From: Gymnogyps californianus
Taxonomy: Eukaryota; Chordata; Aves; Accipitriformes; Cathartidae
Reading direction: 5' to 3'
DNA: 64,000 nt
Assembly: GCF_018139145.2 (NCBI RefSeq)
Contig: NC_059480.1
Location: 16,740,428-16,804,427 of the forward strand
Both the position numbers and the translations under genes were made by a program. The notes beneath the pieces were generated by a model. It was not told the DNA's origin, searched no databases, and saw only the letters and a program-made list of their open reading frames with translations. This document shows, one piece after another, positions 12,910 through 25,060 of this stretch. Position 1 is the stretch's first letter, and each line of letters starts with the position of its first letter.

Positions 12910-15604
12910 CACCAAAACCCCACTCCAAAAAACTACTAGTTTGGAAATTTTGGCACTTCTGGCGTGTTGGTTTCCCTTCTCTAAAATGGTGACTACACTC
13001 CTGATTTGCCTACCAAGCAAAGATATTTGCTGATTAGGGAAGTAATGTTTGTGCAGCACTTTGAAGATTTAAAGTACTACATTAATCCTACATGTTGTTC
13101 TTAGTAGAAGCCAATTTTTAACTAAGAGGAGGAAAAAAAAAGAAAAGGTGATTTAAATAGTGACCCTCCCCTACTTCAAGATGTTCACTCATCTCCCAAC
13201 ATCAGCTATTCTTATCTGTAAATGTTTTTTTAACCCTTCCTTCTCATAGTTCTCAGAAACCACAAGTCTCATTCAGCCTTTATTTGAAAAATGGCTTCTT
13301 TCCAGGCTCTGGCTGTTTCTTGTAAAGTTAATTCCTTTGGTAATACTGCTGGAGGCGCATTGGTATGTTTGGTGTGTGTGTGTATACATATATATTTTCC
13401 CCCTTTTCACACGGTGTTGTTTTTATATATGTGTAGTGAAAGATACCTAATCCAGGATTATGATTCTCTTTATTCCTTTCTCATGAAAGTAGGTGGGGCT
13501 TTTTTGTGCAAGTTGCATTGATGAAAATTATGTTTAATTAACACTTTTTCCTCTTCACGTAGACAAAAAAAAATCTCATTAAGAACCAAAAAAAGTTTCT
13601 TGCACTTAATTCTCTCCCTCTGAATTTTTCTTCAAAAATAACTAAAATCTTAAAACAAAGTTTCTGAAGGGGAAAAAAGAAAAAAGTGAGATGCCAGTAC
13701 AACTAGAAATTGCTTGTGCAAAACAGCAGAGGGATCTTCTGCCCCTGTGGAGGACACAACCCCTCCCCATGACTACTTTCTCCATCCTCCTATGTCTGAC
13801 CCTAATGTCTTGGTGGTTTTCACTTGCAGATCCTGGGAGACCTGTAGTAAGCTCTAACTGGTCTCCTGTTACACTGGGAGAGAATCAGCCACAAACAGCA
13901 ACCAAGAGGCTAAATCCTAGTTGAAAGAGAAGGACATTCACACCATCTGAAGCCTGCTTTCTCTCATGCGGGGTGCCCAACACCGACTGTGCTGTTTGAA
14001 GAGCAGAGCACACAACCATTGCAAGGCAGGAGACCCAAATTTTCTGTTCCCAGCGCTGGCAAACACCAATTCATACAATAAGTAAATAACTTCCCTTCTC
14101 ATCCTTCCTGGGCATCGCTAGCTGTGTGGGGTACAGACTGCCCCTTACAGCATGGTCTTACACCACAGCGCAGCTCTGTCATCGCGGAGGGCGCTGGTCT
14201 AAGAGAGCATATAGCAAAACTGCAGTTCCTAGAGGGAATTCGTATAGGGAGGCTATATCGCCTTGGTAGGATTTACAAAACAGTAAGGGATACAAAAAGG
14301 AAAAGAAAAAAAACCAAGACAGCTCATATCATAAGACATTTTCTGGAAACTATTACACAGATCTGTACAGCTGCTTGTAAGGAGTAACAGAAGAAGATAA
14401 CTGCTAAACAAAACATACGTGACAAAGATTAGGGGGAAAAAGCACAATTACATTCTAATGGGAACCTAATGCACTCAGATCTCCTTTTACTCAAGCATAA
14501 AAACCCAAACAGAAGCCAGCAGGCCCCTCCTGGCTGGTTCTCACAGGTGAACTGGTTCTTCCCAGCTTTGCTAGCTTGCAAACACCGTGAGAAAGGCACC
14601 TCCTTCAAAGACAACAAGCCTGGCTCCTCTCTTTCCAAGTAGATGACCTAGGACAAGTTACATATGCCTCAACAGCCTTAGTGTTAGGCCCTGTAATATC
14701 ATACAGAGGGAAACACACTTCACAAGCTCTTCAAGCAGGAAAGCACAATCACAACCTCTCCACGCACGGGAATGATGATGGCAATCAACACCCACCCTGC
14801 CTCCCTGCCTGCTCCATGCTGAGAGGCAGCGCACGCTGGGAACAGCCTCTTCAGGCAGGCAGGGCTGCAGAGAGCTTGAGGAAGCCAAATCTTAACCACT
14901 TCTCACCCGAGACAAATGCCCAAATATGGAAGCGCTCCTGCCTCGCTGAGATCAGTGAAGAGCCAAGCCCTGAGCTCACACCATTGCATCAGCTCTCGCA
15001 GCCTACAGCGTGTGCATCCAAAGGCTGCAACCCCATCTCCTCCTCTGCTGCCTTCTTCCAGATCTCTTCTCTCTGTTTGGATTACAGGCATCATTTCCCT
15101 TCCTCACTCCTGCTGTAACAAGGGAGGTTATCATCAGCAAAATTAACTTTGCTGGGCAACCAGCTGGGCTGAAGAGAAAGCCTGCATTTAGAGGCATGAA
15201 AGGATTAGCAGAGTGGCCAGCAGGTGACCAATTTCAGTGCTTGGTGAGGTCTGCAGACCCTCTACACAAATGAGTGTCGTACAAGGACCCTTCTCAGCTG
15301 CCCCGTGCAAACAGCTAAAGCCTACATCATTGCTGACTAGGAGCCTCTGAGGGTAGGGAAATTAAAAATCCTGTAACAAGACCACTTCCACTCCCTTTCT
15401 CCTGACAGCTTTAAAAATAATGTTAAAGGGTGAAACTGGAAAGCTCAGATTGCACTGACCAACACACCACCAAGGAATAACAAAGCTAAGATTTCACATG
15501 AACACTTAGCACAGCCCCAAATGTATGTTCATTGGGAGAGTCACCAGTCTTTAAAAAAAAGTTTTCATGTATGATGCAGAAAGATAATCAGCAGCCAGGA
15601 CAAT

Positions 15605-15785
15605 ACTGGACGTTACCAGTGTTATTGAAACAATGCGCTATTTGAACAGATTATTTAAGAGAACACTGAACACATAATTAAGGACAGTTGAGTCAAGGCG
15701 ATGTGCACATCTAATTGCCGTCTCACTGCTTCACTATGTTTGTGCACTGTTTTCTAATTCATTTTATAGAGCTTGGGAAAAAAAT
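15605..15785. other. Complex AT-rich segment, possible conserved non-coding element
   Basis: This repeat-free, high-complexity stretch contains TAATTAAGG, CTAATTGCC and TTCTAATTC, which are homeodomain-type cores. It has no simple repeats and no likely coding frame. Its character suggests a conserved intronic element, but conservation cannot be judged from one sequence. Confidence 0.25.
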
Positions 15786-17059
15786 TTCCCAATTTTACCA
15801 GGTGGTTCAAGACACAGAATATTTTTAAAATGAAAATGGAATGAATCAATCTGAAATAAAAAGACTGATAGCCCAGCCAAGGAATCTGTACTCTCAACCA
15901 CAGAAACCTGTTATTGCTCGCGTGGACTAATTTAAGTGCATTCCTTTCACCTTCCTTAAAATGTAGCTTTTCCAAATCCACTAACCCCAGCCAGCACAAT
16001 CCATTCACTTGCTTTCATGCATGTTGCACAGGCTGTTATCCAGCTTTGCTAGCAAAGAGAGTCCAAAATGTGAGCATTTTCTTATAGCTGTAGGTACAGC
16101 TGAGTTTATTGAGAACAGGAGAACCAGCGAGCCTGACTGGAACACAGACTGCAGCTTTGCAGAGCTCCGTGTTTCATAACAAAGCCCTGCAAGGACCAAC
16201 CCAGCTCAGCTCCAACCTACTGCAGGGCATGGGAATAAACTGCTAAACTCAGGTATTGCCAACACCTGAATTATGCAAGTCTTGCAGGGCTGGGTGTCTG
16301 TCTTCAGCAGAATCAAAAATTTGCAAATAAATTTCAGTTTTCATTTAAAAACTTAAAGCAATTTCTGCCTTCTTTTTCCTTAACCCTCGTGACTACCAAG
16401 AAACACTTTAAAAGATTTAGTAGATGCACCCTAAAGGCTCAAAAACCTGGGGGAGAATAAGAAGAACCTGTTTGTCTTTTTAAAAGAGTCTCATGACTTA
16501 TAAGGTGGTATCTTGCTTATGGGGATGGGTGGATCCGATTCATTTTTTGATAGCTCGCATTTGGCAGTAATGTTAACTTTTACTTACCTTGACATACAAT
16601 TTTAATTTTTACTTTCCTACTGCAATCATGTTCTTCCCCATGTAACAGGTTCTGCTAGTGACAGGTGATTGCCAAATCTTTTTTTAGGGGGAAAAGTCAG
16701 TGCAGTTGTTTATTTATTTATTTGCACTCAGAGTGGGTGGGGAAGATCGGCACACAACTTACTTCCACAAAGAAAAAAAAAAATCTGAGGTGGCACACTT
16801 TTGAAATGCCTTGTTTTCTTCTGCTGCAGAAATGGGAGGAGATATTGCAAGACATGGGAATATGGGAATTCTCGCGGAGGAAATATCCCACAATAAATGA
16901 GACACAGTTCTGCGTAAGTTCTTACTTCACCCAATTCATAGGGCTTCTCGCTCAACCTCAACAACATGCTCTCTATCTCAGAATTACAAATGATAACTGC
17001 TTGTTCCTTCGCAGTGTGGTTTTCAAGAAGGTTTTATAGCACTATGAGTATGCATGTGA

Positions 17060-17310
17060 GAAACTTTGTTCAATTTAGACTATTAAGGCTTTTGTTTTTA
17101 AACACTTCAGTAGAGTTTCAATTGTTAAAAATTTTCCTTCTGAAAAGACTGATTAACCTGCTTATATTCTTGTGTTCTCAGATCATTAATTAAAAAAAAT
17201 AATCAAGGATGCTTATAAAGTCCTCTGCAATCCAATCTCAATTTGTCATCATTAATTAGTTCAACATTGCATACAAATGAAGACCTAACCTGATTAGACA
17301 GCATGTTTTA
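17060..17310. other. ATTA-rich segment, possible conserved non-coding element
   Basis: The segment holds several homeodomain-type cores (CTGATTAACC, CATTAATTAA, CATTAATTAGT, CTGATTAGAC) and a SOX-like ATTGTT within 250 bp of non-repetitive sequence. This resembles a developmental enhancer in composition. TP63 introns in other vertebrates carry many such elements, but the assignment here is inference. Confidence 0.3.
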
Positions 17311-19044
17311 CTGGAATTCCTACTTAAGGTCATGAAAGACTTCAGAGAGAAAATTTGTAATATTTTCAAAGTGAACTGCTCATACATATGAAATCACCCT
17401 CTCACCTAGCAGCAGCTAGTGTTTCTCTCTGCAATTTTTGGCTTTTTTTTTTTCTTTTTTTTCCCCTTTAATTAGGAGCCCATCACAAACCTGAGCAGAG
17501 AAGCAATCCTGATGTTACCTTCATCTCCCTCCCAGCCTATCCTATACAAATACTGCTGATTTGGCAAAGGGTGCCCACTGTCCTAGGACAATAAACCTGC
17601 CCCATAGAAAGAGTCTGCAAAACTTGGGGGGGGAAGGTTTTAGGAGAAAAATATGATTCCAGGGCTGTTTTCAGAGACATAGCATTTAGGTACTCAGCGA
17701 GGACCCTCTCCCCTTTCCCCCACCTCCAACAGAAGTAACCTTGGGATCTACACGTGATTCCAAATTATTGCTTCCAAAGCACGCAGATTGGGAGCTAAAT
17801 GCACAAAGCGACCGAGAAATCTAAAGCACCTTCACAGGTCTCTAATCCTCCCATGAAAGCAGCTCTTGCTTTTTAGAGAAATAACCCAGTCCTCTTACCA
17901 AGCCCACAACCTTCGCTCCCATGACTTAATCTAACATGACTCAACCCAGAAGCTCAGAGGAGCTCCGGTGAAGTGCGCTGTCAGCCAGAACAGCAGATCC
18001 CCTGCCAGTCATCATCGAGCCTTCCCAGCAGGGCAAGGTGGATCAGCCTGGTTCATCCTCTCCCAAATAGGGGAAGTGCGACACCATGGATTTCCTTACT
18101 TAATACTGTTACCCTGGGGAATGGCAAGAGGGGAAAAAAAGAACTAAGAAACAAGGCTTTCAAGTTTTGGACTCTTAATAAGGGTGGGGCCATCAAGTAA
18201 TTAAACTTTTAATAGGTCACTGCAGTGGAAGAAACTCTTCCAGTTGGGTAAGTTCCTAATCCATCTTTAAAAAAAATATACGACAGGCATTAATCAAAGC
18301 GTATGAAGTCACGTGGGGGGGATGAGCAACTCCGAGAACTTGCTCTTGCTGCGAGGATGGGGCAATCACTCCTCCTTTCATCAACATTTCATGCATGTTT
18401 CCACATTTCTCAGGACGGCAGCGGGAAAGAGAGCCTTCACGTCCTTCCCCACCCACCCCACTGATAAAGCTGTCGAACGCATATTACCAACCGCTCAAGA
18501 GCCCATGTGAAATGAGTTGGTGGATTAATTAGCAGAAGGGCAGAGCTCCGAAGATGGAAAGATGCTCTACTGTGAAAGGCATATTGATTGAAGGTCCCCA
18601 GCCACCACCGCAAGACTGTCATCATCCACTGCGAACATGCAGCACACTGCCAGCTCCTGCACAAGCAGCTAAATCTAGGTCACTTGGCTCAGTGCAGGGA
18701 CACCTGGACCACGCTCACTCCTCCCTGATCAGAGCGCTGTTTGGGAGCCCATTCCTTTAGTAAAATACATGGACTTATACCTAGAGAGACTGCAACAGGT
18801 ACAGAGACCGCACCTTCATCTGTTGGTAGCATGGTCCACACCAGGGCAAAAGAAAAGGAGGGGAGACTAAATGTGCCTTCCCCCAGGCTGCAACATTTGG
18901 TGACTGTAGTCACCAAGGAGTAATTTTATTGGTTTGTTTGGTTTTTTTTTTTAAAGCCAGCATGTGATCTTTGACTACTACCCAGATCCACATTAAAACT
19001 CAGCCTCCAATTCTACCCCAAAAAGCCACTATCACTACAGTGAA

Positions 19045-19130
19045 ACATCTCAAGTGCTTGCTTAACTTTAAGCTTGCGAGTAGCTCACTCGTCTTCAGCT
19101 CTGCTGGAACAGCCTACTACATACGTTCAA
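19045..19130 (+). repeat. Palindromic interspersed repeat, partial copy 2
   Basis: The stretch reading CAAGTGCTTGCTTAACTTTA followed by AGCTTGCGAGTAGCTCACTC resembles the arm and centre of the same palindromic family as the copy at 3953-4105. Only one arm plus the centre is recognisable, so it is a decayed fragment. Confidence 0.4.
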
Positions 19131-20156
19131 ACCTCATTTCAAAAGACCGCTTTTCGTAGTTGAAAGGACAGCATCAAACGCTCTGGTTCCCTGCAGCTGC
19201 GTTAGATAATTCTTTGTACCATACGTATCAAAAGAGAACGTCTTTTCGTATCTCCTTCAAAGGACCCTCTCCAGAACAGCCTGCAAAAATCCAAGGGCAG
19301 CATTTTCTTGCTCTGAGAAATGGAAAGTAGAGCTGACCGATAATTTCCTTACCTAAAGGGAAGTGACAATAAATACTATGTGTAGTTTAAGGGGAGAAAC
19401 CTGAACACGAAAACAAGCGTAAACTACAGCAGGGCATCACTCCCAATGCCAATAAGGAAAAGGTGCAATTTCAACCTCACTTAAAAATCCTTCACCCTTT
19501 TACACATAAACAAATGAAAAATTTGGTCTTGAGCAGACCTATCACATTTTAACTCCATTCATCTAACACATTTTTCTGAACAAAGTTACTGTTATCAGTT
19601 TTAGACAAATTTTACTGGAAAAGGCTTTTAAAATATAAAGGATGCAAATTTACAGTAATTTATTGTTATGTGGCATCTTTTTCCAGAGTGGAGCACATGG
19701 GCTCCACTGCTTTGCTGGCAGCAGTGCCTGGGAGTTTGTTTGTTAGCTGCAATTCCAGCTAGATTGTATTTAAATTTGAGACCGAAGCAGTGCCTCAGAT
19801 TAAAAAAAGAAAAACACCCACACTATTTTAATGCTCTTAGCTTTTGGTAAAAAGTGTATTCTTTTTGCTTTAAAAAAAAAAAAAAAATTGAGTCCCTGCT
19901 TTTATTCGGGTAACATGGGGTAAGACATTATTCACTACACCTACTCCAAGTGCCTGGAGGAGAGGAAGGCAAATATTGAACATCTTTAAGACAGCAATAT
20001 TCTCCACTGCAAACATCTCTACTCTAGAGCCCTAAACCACAACAGGACGTACAGCTCCAGCAGTGCTGTGTCCTGGGCTACAAAGTTTATAGAGCTTGAA
20101 CAGTCAAGCCAGCTCCACCAAAAATCAAGAGCTGGGCTTCAAGTTTCAAGCTCCAT

Positions 20157-20218
20157 ACGTTTTTGTGGGGGTTTTTTTTGTTTGTTTTTTTTTTTGTTTT
20201 TTTTGTTTTTTTTTTTTT
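20157..20218 (+). repeat. T-rich low-complexity tract
   Basis: About 60 bases of T runs (up to T13 at 20206-20218) are broken by single G or short G runs. This is one of only three places where T runs of 12 or more lie on the plus strand. Confidence 0.9.
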
Positions 20219-20259
20219 ACAAGAAAGGTACTATTCTGACAGCAAGAACAAATTAATTA

Positions 20260-20280
20260 ATATATATACACACACACACA
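20260..20280. repeat. Short TA/CA microsatellite
   Basis: Four TA units run into six CA units. It lies 545 bp downstream of exon 4 in transcript direction. Confidence 0.9.
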
Positions 20281-20755
20281 AAAATAACCCAAATACCGCA
20301 GGGCTGACCCGAGCTGGTGACACCGGAGTGCCCACACCAGCTGCAAGAGGGGAAGGACACGAAGAAAGAGAAAGCCCCACACTCCATGGGTCAGAGCAAG
20401 GAGAACCACCTCCATCCTGCTGGCACGGCCTCGCATGCCAAACCTCACACAAACCCATGGATGCTGAAGAAAGCCAAGGGAAGCGCTGAAGCCATGATTA
20501 TGCCACCTCATGTTTTACTCCAGCATACCTGCTAGACCCAAATGGAGAGCCACTGTTTCATCACACATGGTCTTTAGGCGACTATCTTTTTGCAAGGCAT
20601 TTTATTCACCTGGGATTTACTGATATTATTGAGGGTTAAATTCCCACCACACCCTCCCAGAGCGGCCAAGGTAAATCTCTCCCTTCTATGTGACATGTCA
20701 TGCACTAAAGAGGACATGGGTCACTCCATTCTTGCACAAGCCTGGATATGTATCA

Positions 20756-21079
<324 letters not shown>

Positions 21080-21235
21080 CTAGAGGCAAAGAGATGCACA
21101 GGGGTGTTACAGAAGTAACGTTAGCACAGGCTGGCTAGCCACGGCTTTGCCTTCACAGTGGAGGATGCACAGCATAATCTCAGCACCACTACATGTGTGT
21201 CACACCAGGAGGAAGGAGATTTGCAAAGGATATAC

Positions 21236-21325
21236 CCCTCTTTACATCGGTGACTGAAACAGAAAGGAGTAAAGCTTCTCACAGTCACACAGTGGATCAA
21301 CAGCCAAGCTGGGAAAAGAGCTTGC
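21236..21325 (+). repeat. MIR/CORE-SINE-like remnant
   Basis: The pattern CTGAAACAGAAAGGAG, then CAGTCACACAGTGGATCAAC, then CCAAGCTGGGA follows the familiar SINE order 'gaaactgaggcacagagag ... ggtcacacagc ... agagctggga'. It is strongly diverged and short. It lies 157 bp upstream of exon 4 in transcript direction. Confidence 0.5.
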
Positions 21326-21934
21326 ACATAACAGGCGATTCGTAGGGCAGCAAGCCATCACGAGGAGACAGGCTCTAGCAACACCCAGACCAAGACTTTT
21401 TTGGAGGGACTGCTATAACATGATAAAAATCACCAGATTCGTTACAGTGCAGCTGGCTCTAACTTGTACAAGGCTACATCGTCTCTGATGGTCTCACGCT
21501 CTACACAAAGACTGCTCCTCCTCTTGTGGATCTGATCCTGCTATGCACAGTGACATTTAGGACCTCTAACTGAGATAGTAACTGCACTGAAGTGTGACAC
21601 ACTGGAGAAAAGGTTCATAGCATTTAACCAGGTTGCACCATGCACTCAGTTCCCAGTGACCGGTCACAGACAGTAGTAGAGAGGAATTAAAGGTCTCATC
21701 AAGTAGCATGGAAGCTCAGAACATAGAAGGCTTCCCCACATACTTAAGAAGCAGCAGTTGTACAGTGTGTAGCACTTAAATGAGCAGACGTGGTTGTGCC
21801 CCAGAAGTAGCCTCCGGGTACAAACGACATATGAAACAATTGAAGACATCAAAAGCAAAGGCTAGAAAATGGAGTACAGAAAGGCAAAGGTTAGATTAGG
21901 GAGAGGTTAGCAGAAAAATCATATGTCTAATGCC

Positions 21935-22400
21935 CTAAATTCTATGTGTAGCCCTGGTCCCCCACCTCAAAGAGATGGGAGGGGAACAAAGTTCAGAGAA
22001 AGGTGACAAGAATGAGCAAACCCTTTCAATGCCTTCCTGTAGAACAGCAGTAGATGACGACTTTTCAGCCTGGAAAAAAGACAATGAGGAGAGAGGTGGA
22101 ACTCTGTATGACAGAAGCGGATAAATTCCTAAACGATATGGAAAAAAGCAAATAGGAAATTAATTTTCATGCTCTCTTAACAGAGATTGGGGAACAAGAA
22201 AACATCTTTAGCAGGATTTTGGTTTAAACACACACAGAGTGGTTCTTCACAAAGCCCACAAATAAACATGGATTTTCTGCCACGAAATGCTGCAGATACT
22301 AAAAGCCGACATGTGTTCAAAAAGGCATCAGACAAGTTCTGCTGGAGGAAAAAAATCCATCAAGGCAAGCATATTTGATTTTAAAATTCTGAACCACAAA
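21935..22400 (+). repeat. CR1-type LINE remnant (end of ORF2)
   Basis: The order of motifs follows the 3' part of CR1 ORF2: GTGTAGCCCTGGTCCCCCAC, CAGAGAAAGGTGACAAGAAT, TTTTCAGCCTGGAAAAAAGA, CAATGAGGAGAGAGGTGGAA, and later a stretch like the 'serum-type' C-terminal end of the reverse transcriptase. The frame is broken by stops and indels, so it is an ancient dead copy. It is antisense to TP63. CR1 is the dominant LINE of birds and other sauropsids, which supports the avian assignment. Boundaries are approximate. Confidence 0.7.
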
Positions 22401-23469
22401 CAGTTGGAACCTGGGAAAGTACTCTGGGGAAAGAGAGTTACACAACTATGCCACTCTTTTAATGCTCCAAAGGACCTGGCATTGGCCACAGAGACAGGGC
22501 AGCAGGCAAGCGGTACAGGGGGTTCAGCCAGGGACACGTAGTCTCATCCTTGTATGTGTCCAAAGGGCATTGTTTGTGCCCAGCTTAGGGAGAGCAGCAT
22601 ACAAAAGGTTTGTGGTACCCATCCTCAACAGCTCTGGGATCAACCAGGAACACACAGCAATAAATGCACCTGGTTCTGCTGTTAGCTGCTGACATAGCAG
22701 AAGGGTCCCAGGCTCTTCCCCTTGTCCAAGGGTCCAAGCACCTCATGTCCCTCCAGATCCTATAGCTTCAATCCCACCCAGAGCCATCAAGCTCACGTAT
22801 CTCTCAGTATTTCAGCCAGTCCGCTCCTGACTTCCCTCTTCTTTCCAACAGCTGTTCCTTTTCCAGAGACAACTCTGTATTATCAGCCAAGCAGCAAAGG
22901 TTTCCTGAGTCAGAACACCAACCGCAAGACCCATAACAAAAAGCTTTCCCAATACTGGGGATCCCACCAGCCCTACTGAAGCTTCAAGCAGCATATCATC
23001 GCTCCTCCAAGGACCTGAAAGGGAATGGCACAAGCTAGCTGCTGAGCTCCCCAGGGACTCTGGACAAGCCATTTAACAGCCAGCTTTGCCAGTCATTTCA
23101 GCCATGGAGGAAAACAGGCTGGTCCCTTTGCAAGGACGAAGTGCCCTCCCTATGCCCAAACGCTTTACACTCTCAGCTGTCCTTCCAGAAGAGAAGTGGA
23201 GAAATTTAAACCACCAATTAGAGCTCTTCCTTAGGTTTCTGTCTGTTTCACTGAAGAGACTGGTATTTTATGGGTTTTTCATTAAAAACTCAAGGTGAGG
23301 CTGGTGCTCTGGGGTCTTCAAGTGAGGCACATGGGACCTTCCAGAGATGGATCAGCTTGCTACTATAAGCTGTACTGGGAAGGAAAAGGTCTGGTGGGGA
23401 ACAGCACAGGGGACTTCATTTTGGGAGCTGGGATGGTCTGCAGAGGGAGAGCTGGTTCCCTCTCTTGCT

Positions 23470-23600
23470 CTGTCATTGACGTGCTGTGTCCCTGGGCAAA
23501 CCACCTCGCCTCCCCCTCCACCCTCAGCCTACTTCACACAGCAAGGTCTGCAGGGCAAGGATTGCTCCTCACTATGTAAAAAGCACTCTGCTTAATGGGC
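23470..23600 (-). repeat. MIR-like remnant, copy A
   Basis: GTGCTGTGTCCCTGGGCAAA followed by CCACCTCGCC and, further on, AAAAAGCACTCTG resembles the reverse orientation of MIR-type SINEs ('ctgtgtgaccttgggcaagtcac ... taaagcgctt'). It is diverged. It lies immediately left of a second, clearer remnant. Confidence 0.45.
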
Positions 23601-23659
23601 CTCTCTTTTGTCTGAGGCCTTCAGGCATCAGAGTAATAAAAGCAATTACATATTGAGTC

Positions 23660-23775
23660 CTAATCCTGGGTGAACCAGTGACTCTCCGTGTTGCCTCAGG
23701 TTAGTTATTTGCCCTCCCTGCCTCAGTTTCCCCATCTATAGCAGTGGGGATGTTACAGATGCTCAGCACTCCTGT
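23660..23775 (-). repeat. MIR-like remnant, copy B
   Basis: TGCCTCAGTTTCCCCATCTA followed by a GGGGATGTTAC stretch is the hallmark of a MIR/CORE-SINE read in reverse orientation. The preceding GTTGCCTCAGGTTAGTTATT fits the same consensus. Confidence 0.6.
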
Positions 23776-24599
23776 TAGACGGGCAAGCAAGCATCTGCAA
23801 TTGGACTCAAAGCATGTTAAATAGTTGACGCAGGAGAAAGCGATCCAGACTGGTTCTTCTTCTCCAAAAGGAGATCGTAACTTTGGCAATGCAGACGACA
23901 ATTATGTCTCATCTCCTGCGGGCTATTCAGCCAACCAAGACCTATTTAACGGACTTTTGGTACATGTTTTCCCTTGAGGCTAATTCTGTATGGAAGGAGC
24001 CAGAATGCTGATGTACTGCACCAGGAACAGTCTTTTTCCTGCTCAATAATGTTGTATTTAATCAAAAAAACAAACCTCCCTTCCCTCCTGCCCCAGAATA
24101 CCCTAATAAGACCTGAAGACTTCTCAAAAATGTAGAAGTATCACTCAGTTGTTTCATTTCTCATGGAGATTAGCATCAGACACACTCCCTAACCAGCAAA
24201 TCACGAAAAGATGGCTGTGATGAAAACAGTCCCCTAAACCAGCTCAGACATACAGACAGCAAAACAATAGTGTTTCAGCTTTCACTTAAAAACTATTCCC
24301 TCTAATCCCAGGCTACTTAAGATGATGGAGAAAGATGGCCAAACCAGTAGTCGGCGTTAACAAGACAGCACAGTTTGGAAACGCTGAAGGTGCTGCCTGG
24401 AAGTCAATTAAAAAAAAAAATAAAAAAATGCCCCATTAAAATTTAAGATATCCTTAAGAGAATCAAAGATCCCTTTCATTCCTTTCAGTCCAGGGACCAT
24501 CTGTCTAAATGTTACCAGCAGAGCAGCCATTCCACCGCATTTATACACTCACATGCCACAGCCGAATGCCATGTCCCCATTTGCTCTTTAAATAACTAT

Positions 24600-25060
24600 T
24601 AATCTCCTTGCACTTATCCTCGCGCTGACACAAGCAGCTGTTGGACTCCCCTTCTCCCCCTCCGAGTCCCACCAGCCTTTCACCTTCCCTGGCCCCTTGC
24701 TCCCCTCCCCAGGCAGGTGCTCCATCCCCGGTGACAAAGCCAGCCGCCGGGTTTGCACACACGCAAGCACTAAACCTCGTCTCGCAGCTATGCCCCAAGG
24801 CAGGCGGAGAGTTGTTTGCGCTCAAGGGGTCAACATCTGAATTGCTTGCAAGGCTTTTGGAGGAATCAGATAAGGCTTTCGGAGGCACACGCCTTCTGAC
24901 AACACAACAATTAGAGGGGCAGCAGGCCCGGGGAAGGCGTGCGCAGGAATTCACCCCGCCGCAATAAAACCCCTTCGCCCCAGCCACGCTGCGGATGGCG
25001 AGAACAAAGAGAGCAAGGGGCTGCGGGCACGTCTGCAAGGCATCACCCTCCAGGAGGGCT
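24600..25060. other. GC-rich intronic block, no gene assigned
   Basis: This stretch is more GC-rich and has more CpG than its surroundings. It lies about 3.5 kb upstream of exon 4 in transcript direction. Open frames run across it on both strands (for example 24541-25101 minus and 24939-25487 plus), but their composition is what GC-rich sequence with few stops would give, and none looks like a known protein. A regulatory element is possible and unproven. Confidence 0.35.
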
